A stretch of DNA of 64,000 nucleotides from positions 257,720-321,719 of the forward strand of contig NZ_BMQQ01000001.1 in assembly GCF_014648195.1 (NCBI RefSeq). The letters are read 5' to 3'. The DNA comes from Streptomyces purpureus (lineage in GTDB: Bacteria > Actinomycetota > Actinomycetes > Streptomycetales > Streptomycetaceae). The translations under genes and the position numbers were made by a program. The notes under the pieces were generated by a model. It saw nothing but the letters and a program-made list of their open reading frames with translations. It made no database searches and was not told the origin of the DNA. Positions 17,219 to 25,155 of the stretch are shown piece after piece; position 1 is the stretch's first letter; the number at the start of each line of letters is the position of its first letter.

Positions 17219-17421
17219 ACGGGGACGGCGTACGAGCGCCGGCACGCGCGGGTCCGCGCGGGCCTCGCCGAGTGGCTGCCGGGGAGTTGACCGCGCCGCG
17301 GACGTGCCGTTGCCCCGGCACGGGAGGATCCTGGAACGCAGGGGAGGGGAGACGCCCCGCGTCGCCCCGGCGCGGGTAGGACAGGCGCAAGTGACGGCGG
17401 ACTGCAAGGAGGCGGGCGGCC

Positions 17422-17721
17422 ATGACACGCACCCATCAGTGGACGGTCGGCCTGAATCTGGTCGAGGAGGACGGCACCACGAAGGCACAGGCGGAACTCG
17501 ACACGGGCACCTCGACGCTCACCGGCAAGGGCACCGCACGGTGCAATCCCTCCGATGTCGACATCCCCGCGATCGGCGACGAACTCGCCGCGAGCCGCGC
17601 GATGAAGGACCTCGCCACACAGCTCATGCGTGCGGCGGACCGTGACATGGAAGCGGCGGGCGCGGTGACCGCGCCCACGCAGGAGGGGACGGAGTACGGC
17701 TGGTCGGACACGGCGAAGTGA
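17422..17721 (+). CDS. DUF1876 domain protein
   Basis: A 99-aa protein of the actinobacterial DUF1876 family: it starts TRTHQWTVGLNLVEEDGTT, then has the TGTSTLTGKGTARCNP strand region and a helical MKDLATQLMRAADRDMEAA segment. The fold is a small dsRBD-like alpha/beta sandwich of unknown function, common in Streptomyces. AAGGAGG lies 11 nt before the ATG. The 200 bp upstream hold a TAGGAC element about 40 bp before the start that may be its -10. Confidence 0.9.
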   Translation: MTRTHQWTVGLNLVEEDGTTKAQAELDTGTSTLTGKGTARCNPSDVDIPAIGDELAASRAMKDLATQLMRAADRDMEAAGAVTAPTQEGTEYGWSDTAK

Positions 17722-17728
17722 GATGAGA

Positions 17729-17763
17729 GCCGCCGGCCGGGGCCCGTGCACCCGGCCGGCGGC
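17729..17763. terminator. Bidirectional hairpin with a 13-bp perfect stem
   Basis: GCCGCCGGCCGGG and CCCGGCCGGCGGC flank a 9-nt loop, placed between two convergent genes (stops at 17721 and 17797). A clear shared terminator. Confidence 0.85.
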
Positions 17764-17796
17764 GCACCGACCGGACCCGGGGAGGCCCTCAGCGGG

Positions 17797-19041
17797 TCAG
17801 CGGCCCCCGGGCCCGCCGAGCGTCATACGGAAGCCACTGCGGGGCCGTGCCGGGATCCGGCGCAGCGAGATGCGCAGGTCCTGGTCGGGCACGGTGTGAT
17901 CCAGGGTGGCCAGCTCCGCCGACAGCGCCTTGAGCACCGCCACGGTGATGTCCTCGCCCGGGCAGCGGTGGCCGGTGGCCGCGTCGCCGCCGCCCTGCGG
18001 GATCATCTCGTCGGCGCCCGGGGCCCGGCCGAGGAAACGGTCGGGGTGGAAGTGGTACGGATCCGGCCACAGGGCCGGATCGTGGTTGTGCCCGTAGACG
18101 TCGAGCAGGAGCATCGTGCCCTCAGGGACGGGCGTGCCCTGCCATGTGGTGTCGCGGGCGGCGAGCCCCCCGAGGAACGGCGCGAACGGGTAGAAGCGGC
18201 GCACCTCATGGGCGAAGGCGAGGGCGTACGCGGGCTCGTCGGCCAGCCGGTCGCGATGCTCCGGCCAGCGGTGCAGCGCGTGCGCGGCGAAGGTGACGAA
18301 CCACGCGATCGCCACCGTCGGCCGGACCACGTTGAGGAGTTCCACGGCGGCGGTGCGGGCGTCGAGGAGCCTGCCGTCGGCGTCGCGGTGCCAGGTCACG
18401 GCCGACAGCACCGTCGGCGCGGGCCCCGGCCCGTCACCGTGCGAGCGCCGCCGGTTGACGAGCCGTTCGATCCTCCGCTGCTGGCGGAGCCGGGCCACGC
18501 GCGCCCGCAGATGGCGCGGGCCGGGCGTGGCGAAGCCGTCCACCATCGCCACCGCGTCCCGCGCCAGCCGCCGCGTCCATGCCTCGGAGAGCGCGATGCC
18601 GGCCCAGGCGGAGACGGCCCTGGCCAGCACGAGCGCGGCCTCGTCGAAGAGCACCACCGTGCCGCCGCGCGCCTCGAACGCCCGCCGCCACTCCTCCCGT
18701 ACCCGCTCCACCAGCGCGGAGACCGCCTCGGCGTCGGTGAGCCGCTCCACGAACAGCGCCTTGCGCACGCGGTGGGCCTCGCCGTCCAGGGTGTGCACCG
18801 CGCCCCGCCCGAAAAGGGTGTCGAGCACCGGCCCCGGCAGCGCGTCCCGGCGCCGTACGTTCCGCTCGTCGTAGAAGAATCCGACGGCCTCGGGGCCGTG
18901 CAGGGCGACGGCCGGCCGGCCCAGCAGCCGGGTCCGCACCGGCCCGGCACCGCCGCGGCGCAGCCGGTCGGGCAGCCAGGTGTAGCCCTTGAGCAGCAGC
19001 GCCGCCGTACTGTCCCCGAGATCCGATACCAAGGCCGCCAT
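17797..19041 (-). CDS. CYP152-like fatty-acid peroxygenase P450
   Basis: A 414-aa cytochrome P450. The heme-binding loop is IPQGGGDAATGHRCPGED (Cys about residue 362), with the inserted residues typical of CYP152 (P450BSbeta, P450SPalpha). In the I-helix the usual acid-Thr pair is replaced by Arg-Pro in NVVRPTVAIAW, the hallmark of peroxygenases that use H2O2 and the substrate carboxylate. RRFYPFAPFLGGLAARD and LLLDVYGHNHDP also match. It should hydroxylate or decarboxylate fatty acids with peroxide and needs no redox partner; none is encoded beside it. Convergent with DUF1876. Confidence 0.9.
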   Translation of the reverse strand: MAALVSDLGDSTAALLLKGYTWLPDRLRRGGAGPVRTRLLGRPAVALHGPEAVGFFYDERNVRRRDALPGPVLDTLFGRGAVHTLDGEAHRVRKALFVERLTDAEAVSALVERVREEWRRAFEARGGTVVLFDEAALVLARAVSAWAGIALSEAWTRRLARDAVAMVDGFATPGPRHLRARVARLRQQRRIERLVNRRRSHGDGPGPAPTVLSAVTWHRDADGRLLDARTAAVELLNVVRPTVAIAWFVTFAAHALHRWPEHRDRLADEPAYALAFAHEVRRFYPFAPFLGGLAARDTTWQGTPVPEGTMLLLDVYGHNHDPALWPDPYHFHPDRFLGRAPGADEMIPQGGGDAATGHRCPGEDITVAVLKALSAELATLDHTVPDQDLRISLRRIPARPRSGFRMTLGGPGGR

Positions 19042-19187
19042 GCACCACGCGTACCCCGGCCGGACCGGGACATCACCGCGCCGTTCCCCCGATCACCCGC
19101 CAGGGCGCGCCCGGACACGCGGGCGGCCAGGGCTCCGGCCACCTCCGCCGACCGCGCGCCGCGGGCCCCGCGCGAGCTGCGGCTTCG

Positions 19188-19314
19188 TCAGCCGGCCAGG
19201 ATCATGGAGGCGACTGTCCGCCAGCCCGCGTCGGTCCGGGCAACCAGGTAGAGCACACGGACCCGCTGGAACTCCCGCCCCTGGCGGTCCTGGCGCGCCC
19301 AGGTCTCCGGGGCG
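19188..19314 (-). pseudogene. Possible gene remnant, small C-terminal fragment
   Basis: The minus strand reads ETWARQDRQGREFQRVRVL, then YLVARTDAGWRTVASMILAG and a stop at 19188. The last part has the look of the final strands of a SnoaL/NTF2-like protein. No start codon is credible, and upstream the frame runs out of phase into the hydrolase gene. Either a decayed fragment or chance; the family is uncertain. Confidence 0.35.
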
Positions 19315-20415
19315 TCAGCCAAGGGCCCCTCGGGAGTCGCCGCCGAGGCGCAGTTCCCGGTCGCCGAGCGGGGTGAAGTAGCGGGCCACGTCCGCGTCCG
19401 TGACGTCGGCGAGCGTGGGCGGCGACCAGCGCGGCCGGCGGTCCTTGTCGATCACCTGGGCGCGGATGCCCTCCACCAGGTCGGCCGAGGTGAGCGCCGC
19501 GCAGGAGACCCGGTACTCCTGCTCCAGGACTCGCTCGAGCGAACCGAGCCGGCGGGCGCGCCGCAGCGCCTCAAAGGTGACCTTGAGCGCGGTCGGGGAC
19601 TTCGCGAGGACGGCGGCCGCGGCCTCCTTCGCCGCGGGCCCGCCGTGGTTCTCGAGCCGCTCGACGATCTCCTCGACGGTCCCGGCCGCGTAGCAGGCGT
19701 CGATCCACTCCCGTTGCGCCGCAAGCTCGCCCTCCGGCGCAGGGCGGGCGTACCGGGGCAGGACCTCGGCCACGGGTTCCCGCGCGAGGTCCTCGGCGAG
19801 CCGCGGCAGCAGCGCGGAGGGTACGAAGTGGTCGGCGAGGCCGCACAGCAGTGCGTCGCCGGCGCCCACCGCCGTGGCCGTCAGCGCCAGATGGGTGCCC
19901 AGCTCGCCGGGGGCGCGGGCGAGCAGGTACGTACCGCCGACGTCCGGGACGAAGCCGATTCCGGTCTCCGGCATTGCCACCCGGGAGCGTTCGGTGACGA
20001 TCCGTACGCCGCCGTGGGCCGAGATCCCGACACCGCCGCCCATCACGAGGCCGTCCATCACGGCGACGTACGGCTTGGGGAAGCGGGCGATCCGCGCGTT
20101 GAGGCGGTATTCGTCGCGCCAGAAGCCGGCCGACGCCGTCCCGCCGGAGCGGGCGTCGTCATGGATGGCGCGGATGTCGCCGCCCGCGCAGAGCCCCCGC
20201 TCACCGGCGCCGGTGACGAGCACCGCCCGTACGGCCGGGTCGTCCTCCCAGGCGCTCAAGGCGTCGGCGATCCGCCGCACCATGGCGTGGGTGAGGGCGT
20301 TGAGGGCCTTGGGGCGGTTGAGGACGATGCGGCCGAGGTGTCCCTCGGTCCGCACCACCACGGTGTCCAGGGAGGAGCCCTGGGCGCCGGCCGGCGCGGG
20401 GGAGCCGCTCGTCAC
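19315..20415 (-). CDS. Enoyl-CoA hydratase/isomerase family, 3-hydroxyisobutyryl-CoA hydrolase
   Basis: A 366-aa crotonase-fold protein, longer than simple hydratases (about 260) and matching HIBCH length. The oxyanion-hole blocks are GERGLCAGGDIRAIHDD (about 75) and GLVMGGGVGISAHGG (about 120-134), and the HIBCH signature MPETGIGFVPDVGGTYLLAR (about 147-166) carries the catalytic Glu. The C-terminal half (EYRVSCAALTSADLVEGIRA and DKDRRPRW) is also typical. It hydrolyses 3-hydroxyisobutyryl-CoA in valine catabolism. I chose the GTG at 20415; the frame upstream has no homology. No other valine-pathway genes lie beside it. Confidence 0.9.
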   Translation of the reverse strand: MTSGSPAPAGAQGSSLDTVVVRTEGHLGRIVLNRPKALNALTHAMVRRIADALSAWEDDPAVRAVLVTGAGERGLCAGGDIRAIHDDARSGGTASAGFWRDEYRLNARIARFPKPYVAVMDGLVMGGGVGISAHGGVRIVTERSRVAMPETGIGFVPDVGGTYLLARAPGELGTHLALTATAVGAGDALLCGLADHFVPSALLPRLAEDLAREPVAEVLPRYARPAPEGELAAQREWIDACYAAGTVEEIVERLENHGGPAAKEAAAAVLAKSPTALKVTFEALRRARRLGSLERVLEQEYRVSCAALTSADLVEGIRAQVIDKDRRPRWSPPTLADVTDADVARYFTPLGDRELRLGGDSRGALG

Positions 20416-20548
20416 AGGGCACCCGCCGGGCGCCGGACCGCGATGCGTCGCATGATGTCGTCGCTTCCTTCCAGGAGCCGAGGTCCGCGGCACGGCGGAC
20501 GATCACCTGGACACCGTAGGCGCCCGGCCCGGTGGCCCGACGGGCGGG

Positions 20549-21379
20549 CTAGCTCGCCCGCGGCCGAGGCCGCGACAGATACAGACGCGCGTAGTAACGC
20601 CCCTCGCTCTCCCGCCCCGCCGGGTCCTCACCGGCGCGCCGGACCCGCTCGACCGCGTCGGCCTGCTCCACGGAGCTGGTGAACAGCCGCTGCGGATAGG
20701 TCCAGGACGGGTCGGACTCGGTGACCAGGCCGTGCGCCTCGAAGAGTTCGGCCACGGGCCGGTAGTTGACCGTGCGGAGCACGAACGCGCAGACCCACAC
20801 GGGCATGCGGGCGGCTTCGAGCAGGGCGCCGAAGGTGCGGTGTGTGATGTAGCTGCCGCCTCCGGTCAGGGTGATCAGGCCCGTCGTCGCCAGCGCGCGC
20901 CGAAGCGCCGCGCCCGGCGGTCGCTCCTCCAGGTTCTCGGCGTACGCCTCGTCGAGCAGTCCGACGTCCAGGGCGTAGCGCAGGGCGTTGCTCGCGGTGT
21001 CGAGGCCGATGACCCGGCCCGCGTCGGCGCGCCGGTGGTGCCGGTAGAACTCCTTGTCCCGGTCGACCAGTTCGGCCCGGGTCGGGCTGAGCGCCTCGGC
21101 GCCGGTGTAGTGCGCGTAGAGGTCGTCCAGGGTGAGGTCGTGGTTGAGCAGTGCGGCGTTGATCCCGTACGAACAGCAGACATCCAGGACCGTGACGGGC
21201 ACGCCACCGGAGGCCGCCGACCGCTCCTCGCGGATCCGGCGGAAGACCTCCTGCGCGTGGTGCGGGATCTCGTACGCCAGCGGGCCGAGCCGCTGGAAGT
21301 AGGCGCGCGGGTCCGGCCGGTCGTAGATGTCGTCGAACCGCGTCTTGCCCGGTTCCGAGCTGCTCGCGCTTCCGCCCAT
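20549..21379 (-). CDS. Class I SAM-dependent methyltransferase-like protein
   Basis: A 276-aa protein with a Rossmann methyltransferase motif I, VTVLDVCCSYGINAALLNHD (about 62-81), with Cys-Cys in place of the usual Gly-rich start. GRVIGLDTASNALRYALDVGLLD follows as motif II and GLITLTGGGSYITHRTF as motif IV. Homologues with the PDPRAYFQRLGPLAYEIPHHAQ start exist as hypothetical methyltransferases, but I cannot name a substrate. It stands alone, with a 370-bp repeat-bearing gap on its 5' side. Confidence 0.75.
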   Translation of the reverse strand: MGGSASSSEPGKTRFDDIYDRPDPRAYFQRLGPLAYEIPHHAQEVFRRIREERSAASGGVPVTVLDVCCSYGINAALLNHDLTLDDLYAHYTGAEALSPTRAELVDRDKEFYRHHRRADAGRVIGLDTASNALRYALDVGLLDEAYAENLEERPPGAALRRALATTGLITLTGGGSYITHRTFGALLEAARMPVWVCAFVLRTVNYRPVAELFEAHGLVTESDPSWTYPQRLFTSSVEQADAVERVRRAGEDPAGRESEGRYYARLYLSRPRPRAS

Positions 21380-21569
21380 GCGGGACCTCCACTCGTCGGG
21401 GACCGTCGTCCGCCGGAGGTGTATCCCACCGGTGCCGGGACCGGCCAGGGGGCCCGGACGGAACCGGACAGCCGCCCACCCTTGGACCGTATGTCCGCTT
21501 CAGGTGGAGTGTCCAGGTCTGCGTGTCGATCCCGGGGGTCGGGCGGTGTGGGCCTTGGAGTCGGGGTGG

Positions 21570-21785
21570 TGAGGGCCCGGGTCAGTCCGCCGCGTCCGGA
21601 ACGACCGGTTCGTTTTGACCTGGGGCAGGCCGCCGGGTCCGGAACGACCGGTTCGTGAGGGCCTGGGTCAGTCCGCCGCGTCCGGAACGACCGGTTCGTT
21701 TTGACCTGGGTCAGGCCGCCGCGTCCCGGACAGCCGGTTCGTGAGGGCCCGGGTCAGACCGCCGCGTCCCGGACCACCGGCTCGC
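21570..21785. repeat. 43-bp tandem repeat array, five units, derived from the 3' end of the adjacent GNAT gene
   Basis: Units begin at 21580, 21623, 21666, 21709 and 21752, exactly 43 bp apart. The last unit is the C-terminal coding end of the GNAT gene. On its coding strand each copy reads E-P-x-V-x-D-A-A-x-stop. Units 1 and 3 are identical; units 2 and 4 share a different 10-bp tail, giving an 86-bp higher-order period. About 11 bp of a further unit precede unit 1. The rest of the 374-bp gap (21380-21569) shows nothing I recognise. Confidence 0.9.
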
Positions 21786-22320
21786 GGCGCAGCAGGCCGG
21801 GGCGGCCGTCGCTCCACGGCACGAAACCCCAGCGGCTCAGCAGCCGCGCCTGGAAGGACGCCGGACGGCTCGCGTACGCCGGCTCCATCGCCTCGTCGAT
21901 CAGGCCGAGGACCGGCGCCAGCACGGCGCCCGCGGCCTCCGGCCCGCCGTCGGCGGTCGTGCCCAGGGCGGCCAGCAGCCAGTGGTCGTCGTCCGGCTGG
22001 AGGCGTACGGGATGGTGCGTGGCCGGGGTCCGCTCGGACGGGCCGATCTCGTGCAGCCGCAGCAGGGCGCGGTACTCACCCTCGTCGATGACGGCGCCCG
22101 GCGGCAGCCACACCGCCGCCGCCTCCAGCGTGCCCGCCGGGGACTCGGTGACCCACACCTCGCCGGTCTCCAGCCCGAAGTGGGCGAGGGTGAGACGCAG
22201 CTCGGGCTGCGCCTCCTCGGCGAACTGTCGCCGGCCACCGGAGAGCAGCCGGACGATGGCGTTGACGTCCTGCAGGCGCGCGCGTCGAGCCGTGGCAGGA
22301 CGCGAGGAGACGAGTGGCAT
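21754..22320 (-). CDS. GNAT-like acetyltransferase
   Basis: A 188-aa protein. The N-terminus (ATARRARLQDVNAIVRLLSGG) resembles the first strand and helix of GNAT enzymes, EVWVTESPAGTLEAAAVWLPPG the central strands, and FQARLLSRWGFVPW the C-terminal part. The acetyl-CoA loop (Q/R-x-x-G-x-G/A) is not clearly present, so activity is uncertain; it may be a degenerate or regulatory member. The ATG at 22320 follows GAAAGG. The 3' end of this gene has been duplicated four times just downstream. Confidence 0.65.
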   Translation of the reverse strand: MPLVSSRPATARRARLQDVNAIVRLLSGGRRQFAEEAQPELRLTLAHFGLETGEVWVTESPAGTLEAAAVWLPPGAVIDEGEYRALLRLHEIGPSERTPATHHPVRLQPDDDHWLLAALGTTADGGPEAAGAVLAPVLGLIDEAMEPAYASRPASFQARLLSRWGFVPWSDGRPGLLRREPVVRDAAV

Positions 22321-22525
22321 GAGCAGCCGTGCCTTTCGGTCGTTCCTCGTGAGGCGATCGAGGGCACCCTCGTCCGCCTCCCGTCTGTGACCCACGTTAC
22401 CCATACGCCCGTAAGAGTGGTGTCGGTACGACGCCCCCGATTTTCGATGGGCCGCGTCGGCGCCCGGCGGCGACGGCGGGAAAAGGCGTCGCAGGCCGCC
22501 CCGGGGGCGTGGTCCGATCAGGCCC

Positions 22526-23395
22526 ATGGACATCGTGACGGCCCCCGCACGCGCGGGGCGACAGGATCTGCCGGACGGAAGGATGCTGGGCTGGGCCGAG
22601 TGGGGCCCGCCCGGCGGGACGCCGGTGCTGTGCGTACCGGGCGCGGCGACCACCCGGCGCCTCGGCTTCGGCGCGACCGCCGTGGCCCGGCTCGGCGTCC
22701 GGCTGATCAGCGTCGACCGGCCCGGCCTCGGGGCCTCGACGCCCGCTCCGGGCCGTACCTTCACGGACTTCGCCGAGGACATGCGCGCCTTCGCCCGGCT
22801 GCGGGGGCTCGGCCGGCCCGCGATGGTGGGCCACTCGCAAGGGGCGCCGTTCGCGCTGGCCTGCGCCGCGGTCGGGGTGGCCGGCGCGCTGGCCGTGGTC
22901 TCGGGCGCGGACGAGGTCGCCGCGCCGCACTTCGCCGGGGCCCTGCCCGCCGAGCTGCGCGGGCTGGTGGACCTGACGGCGGCCGATCCAGGCGCCGCGG
23001 AGGAGTTGTTCGCCCGCTTCAGCCCGGATGCCATGTGGGATCTGGTGATGACGAGCAGCCCGGAGGCCGACCTCGCGGTCTACCGTGAGCCCGGCTTCGC
23101 CGCCGCGTACCGCGCCGCGCTCGCCGACGCCTTCGCCCAGGGCCCGATGGGCTACGCCCGCGACACCGTCCTCGCCATGGGCCGCTGGGGCATCGACCTG
23201 CGGTCGGTCACGGCGCCGGTGGACCTCTGGTACGGCGAACTGGACCTCACCCACTCACCCGACCAGGGCGCCGCCCTGGCCGCGCGTATCCCGGGCGCCG
23301 TACACCACCGCGTACCGCGGGCGGGCGGCGCCCTGCTGTGGACGCACGCGGAGGAGATCCTCGGCGCCCTCCTGGGCCGCCTTCCGTCGCCGTAG
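22526..23395 (+). CDS. Alpha/beta-fold hydrolase
   Basis: A 289-aa hydrolase. It has the oxyanion region CVPGAATTRR (about 37-46), DRPGLGAST, the nucleophile elbow MVGHSQGAPFAL (Ser about 108), an acid candidate in WYGELDLTHSPDQG (about 240) and the His in LLWTHAEEIL (about 275). There is no signal peptide, so it is cytosolic. Related Streptomyces proteins are annotated only as hydrolases. It is divergent from the GNAT gene, across a 205-bp gap. Confidence 0.85.
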   Translation: MDIVTAPARAGRQDLPDGRMLGWAEWGPPGGTPVLCVPGAATTRRLGFGATAVARLGVRLISVDRPGLGASTPAPGRTFTDFAEDMRAFARLRGLGRPAMVGHSQGAPFALACAAVGVAGALAVVSGADEVAAPHFAGALPAELRGLVDLTAADPGAAEELFARFSPDAMWDLVMTSSPEADLAVYREPGFAAAYRAALADAFAQGPMGYARDTVLAMGRWGIDLRSVTAPVDLWYGELDLTHSPDQGAALAARIPGAVHHRVPRAGGALLWTHAEEILGALLGRLPSP

Positions 23396-23600
23396 GCGCC
23401 CGGCCCGCGCGGACGCGGGGCGGAGCGCGGGGGTGGCCGGCGGCGGGCGGCAGCTCGGTGTCGGGACGTCGACGGCGGCCCCGGGGCGGTACGGGCCGGG
23501 GTGCCGGGCGAGAGCTGCGGCCCGATCGGATGCCGGGGATGGGCCTTGACTGCCCCGGAGCGGCACCTGCCCGGGGCCCTCGTACGCCCGTGCCGCTGCC

Positions 23601-23724
23601 GCTGGCGGCGCACCGCCGCTCGGCCCGGCCCTCGGGACCGCGACGGCGGCCTCGGAGTCGGTACGGGTCGGTGTCGCGGTCGCTGGCGGCGCACCGCCGC
23701 TCGGCCCGGCCCTCAGGCCCGCCC
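23601..23724. repeat. 33-bp direct repeat, two copies 91 bp apart, the second overlapping a gene 3' end
   Basis: Identical 33-bp stretches lie at 23601-23633 and 23692-23724. The second runs into the stop codon region of the phosphoribosyltransferase-hydrolase gene (stop 23713). The upstream part of this 317-bp gap (23396-23600) is GC-rich and also partly repetitive: a block near 23470 recurs at 23641 with changes. No gene is seen. Confidence 0.7.
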
Positions 23725-25056
23725 GCCTGGGGTCAGGTGGTACGTGAACCAGTCCCGCGCGAGGCGCGCGACCGCGTCCAGTGCGCCCGGCTCCTCGAAG
23801 AGGTGTGTGGCACCGGGGACGACCTCCAGCTTCTTCTCGCAGCGCAGCTCCGCCTCCGCCTGCCGGTTGAGGTCGAGGACCACGGTGTCCCGGCCGCCCA
23901 CGATGAGCAGCGTCGGCGCCCGTACATCCGCGAGCGCGGGCCCGGCCAGGTCGGGGCGCCCGCCCCGGGAGACCACGGCCTTGACCGCCGCGTCCGGCGT
24001 GGCGGCGGCCCGCAGCGCGGCCGCGGCGCCGGTGCTCGCCCCGAAGTAGCCGATGGCGGCGTGCCCACGGCCGCGCAGCCAGCGTGTGGCGCCGCGCAGG
24101 CGCTCGGCGAGGGCGTCGACGGCGAAGACGTTCGCCCGGTCGGCCTCCTCGGCGGGCGTGAGCAGGTCGAACAGGAGCGTGCCGAGCCCGGCCCCGTTGA
24201 GGGCCTCGGCGACCGCCCGGTTGCGGGGGCTGTGGCGGCTGCTGCCGGAGCCGTGCGCGAACATCACCACCGCCGAGGCACCTGGCGGCAGCGTCAGGTC
24301 ACCGGCCAGCCGCAGGCCGTCGCCGACGTCCACCTCGACCGGCCCGCCCACGTCCGCCGCCCCGCCGTCCTGAGCGGACTCCCGGGCCGTGTCCTGGGCC
24401 GGTTCCGGCTCCTTGGGTACCCACGCCGACGCCTCCGCGAGCAGCGCGAGCACCTCCTCGTCCTCCGTCTGGGAGAAGTCCTGGTACCACTCGCCGACGG
24501 CCCGGAACCCGGCCGGCGTCGACAGACACACCACGTCGTCGGCCGCGGGCCGCAGCCGGGTGACGGCGTCCGGCGGGGCGACCGGCGCGGCCAGCACGAC
24601 CCGGGCGGCCCCCTGGGCCCGTACGACCTGGCAGGCGGCGGCGGCCGTGGCGCCCGTGGCGATGCCGTCGTCCACCACCACGACCGTACGGCCGCTCAGC
24701 GGGACCCTCTCCCTCGCCTGCCGGAACCGGCCCGCCCGGCGCTCCAGTTCGGCTTGCTCGGCCTCCTCCACGGCCATCAGATCGGCGCGGTCGCTGCCAC
24801 TGCGCCGGACGATGTCGTCACTGATCACCCGTACCCCGCCCTCACCGATGGCACCGAAGGCCAGCTCACGGTGGTACGGCACTCCGAGCTTGCGCACGAC
24901 GATCACATCGAGGGGGGCGCCGAGCGCGTGGGCCACTTCGAAGGCGACCGGTACCCCGCCCCTGGGCAGACCCAGGACGACGGGGTGCTCCTTCTCCAGA
25001 TGCCGCAGCGCCTCGGCGAGGCGGCGGCCCGCGTCCGTCCGATCGGTGAACAGCAC
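23713..25056 (-). CDS. Phosphoribosyltransferase fused to a dienelactone hydrolase-like domain
   Basis: A 447-aa two-domain protein. Residues 1 to about 215 are a type I phosphoribosyltransferase: VVLGLPRGGVPVAFEVA, VRKLGVPYHRELAFGAI and the PRPP loop VVVVDDGIATGATAAAA (about 122-138). After a Pro/Glu/Ala linker (about 215-240), residues 240 to the end are an alpha/beta hydrolase: VMFAHGSGSSRHSP, a nucleophile region GYFGASTGAAAALRAA (Ser about 345), the acid in IVGGRDTVVLDLN and the His in GATHLFEEPG. GTG start at 25056. It is divergent from the HAD-IIA gene. The function of the fusion is unknown. Confidence 0.88.
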   Translation of the reverse strand: MLFTDRTDAGRRLAEALRHLEKEHPVVLGLPRGGVPVAFEVAHALGAPLDVIVVRKLGVPYHRELAFGAIGEGGVRVISDDIVRRSGSDRADLMAVEEAEQAELERRAGRFRQARERVPLSGRTVVVVDDGIATGATAAAACQVVRAQGAARVVLAAPVAPPDAVTRLRPAADDVVCLSTPAGFRAVGEWYQDFSQTEDEEVLALLAEASAWVPKEPEPAQDTARESAQDGGAADVGGPVEVDVGDGLRLAGDLTLPPGASAVVMFAHGSGSSRHSPRNRAVAEALNGAGLGTLLFDLLTPAEEADRANVFAVDALAERLRGATRWLRGRGHAAIGYFGASTGAAAALRAAATPDAAVKAVVSRGGRPDLAGPALADVRAPTLLIVGGRDTVVLDLNRQAEAELRCEKKLEVVPGATHLFEEPGALDAVARLARDWFTYHLTPGGRA

Positions 25057-25155
25057 GGTTGTTCACCCCCAACCAGGGGAACAGACACCACGTCCACACC
25101 TACTTCGACGCAACCCCATTTGCGGTCACCGCGCAAGTCGGCAACGGTCGGTTCC

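Noticed and set aside
17229..17288. Short frame AYERRHARVRAGLAEWLPGS between the oxidoreductase and DUF1876 genes
   Set aside because: It looks protein-like and could be a gene tail, but it is only 20 codons, without start or recognisable family. Not enough to call a pseudogene.
21570..21785. CRISPR-like regular repeats
   Set aside because: Units are directly contiguous 43-bp tandem copies without unique spacers, and they derive from an adjacent gene end.
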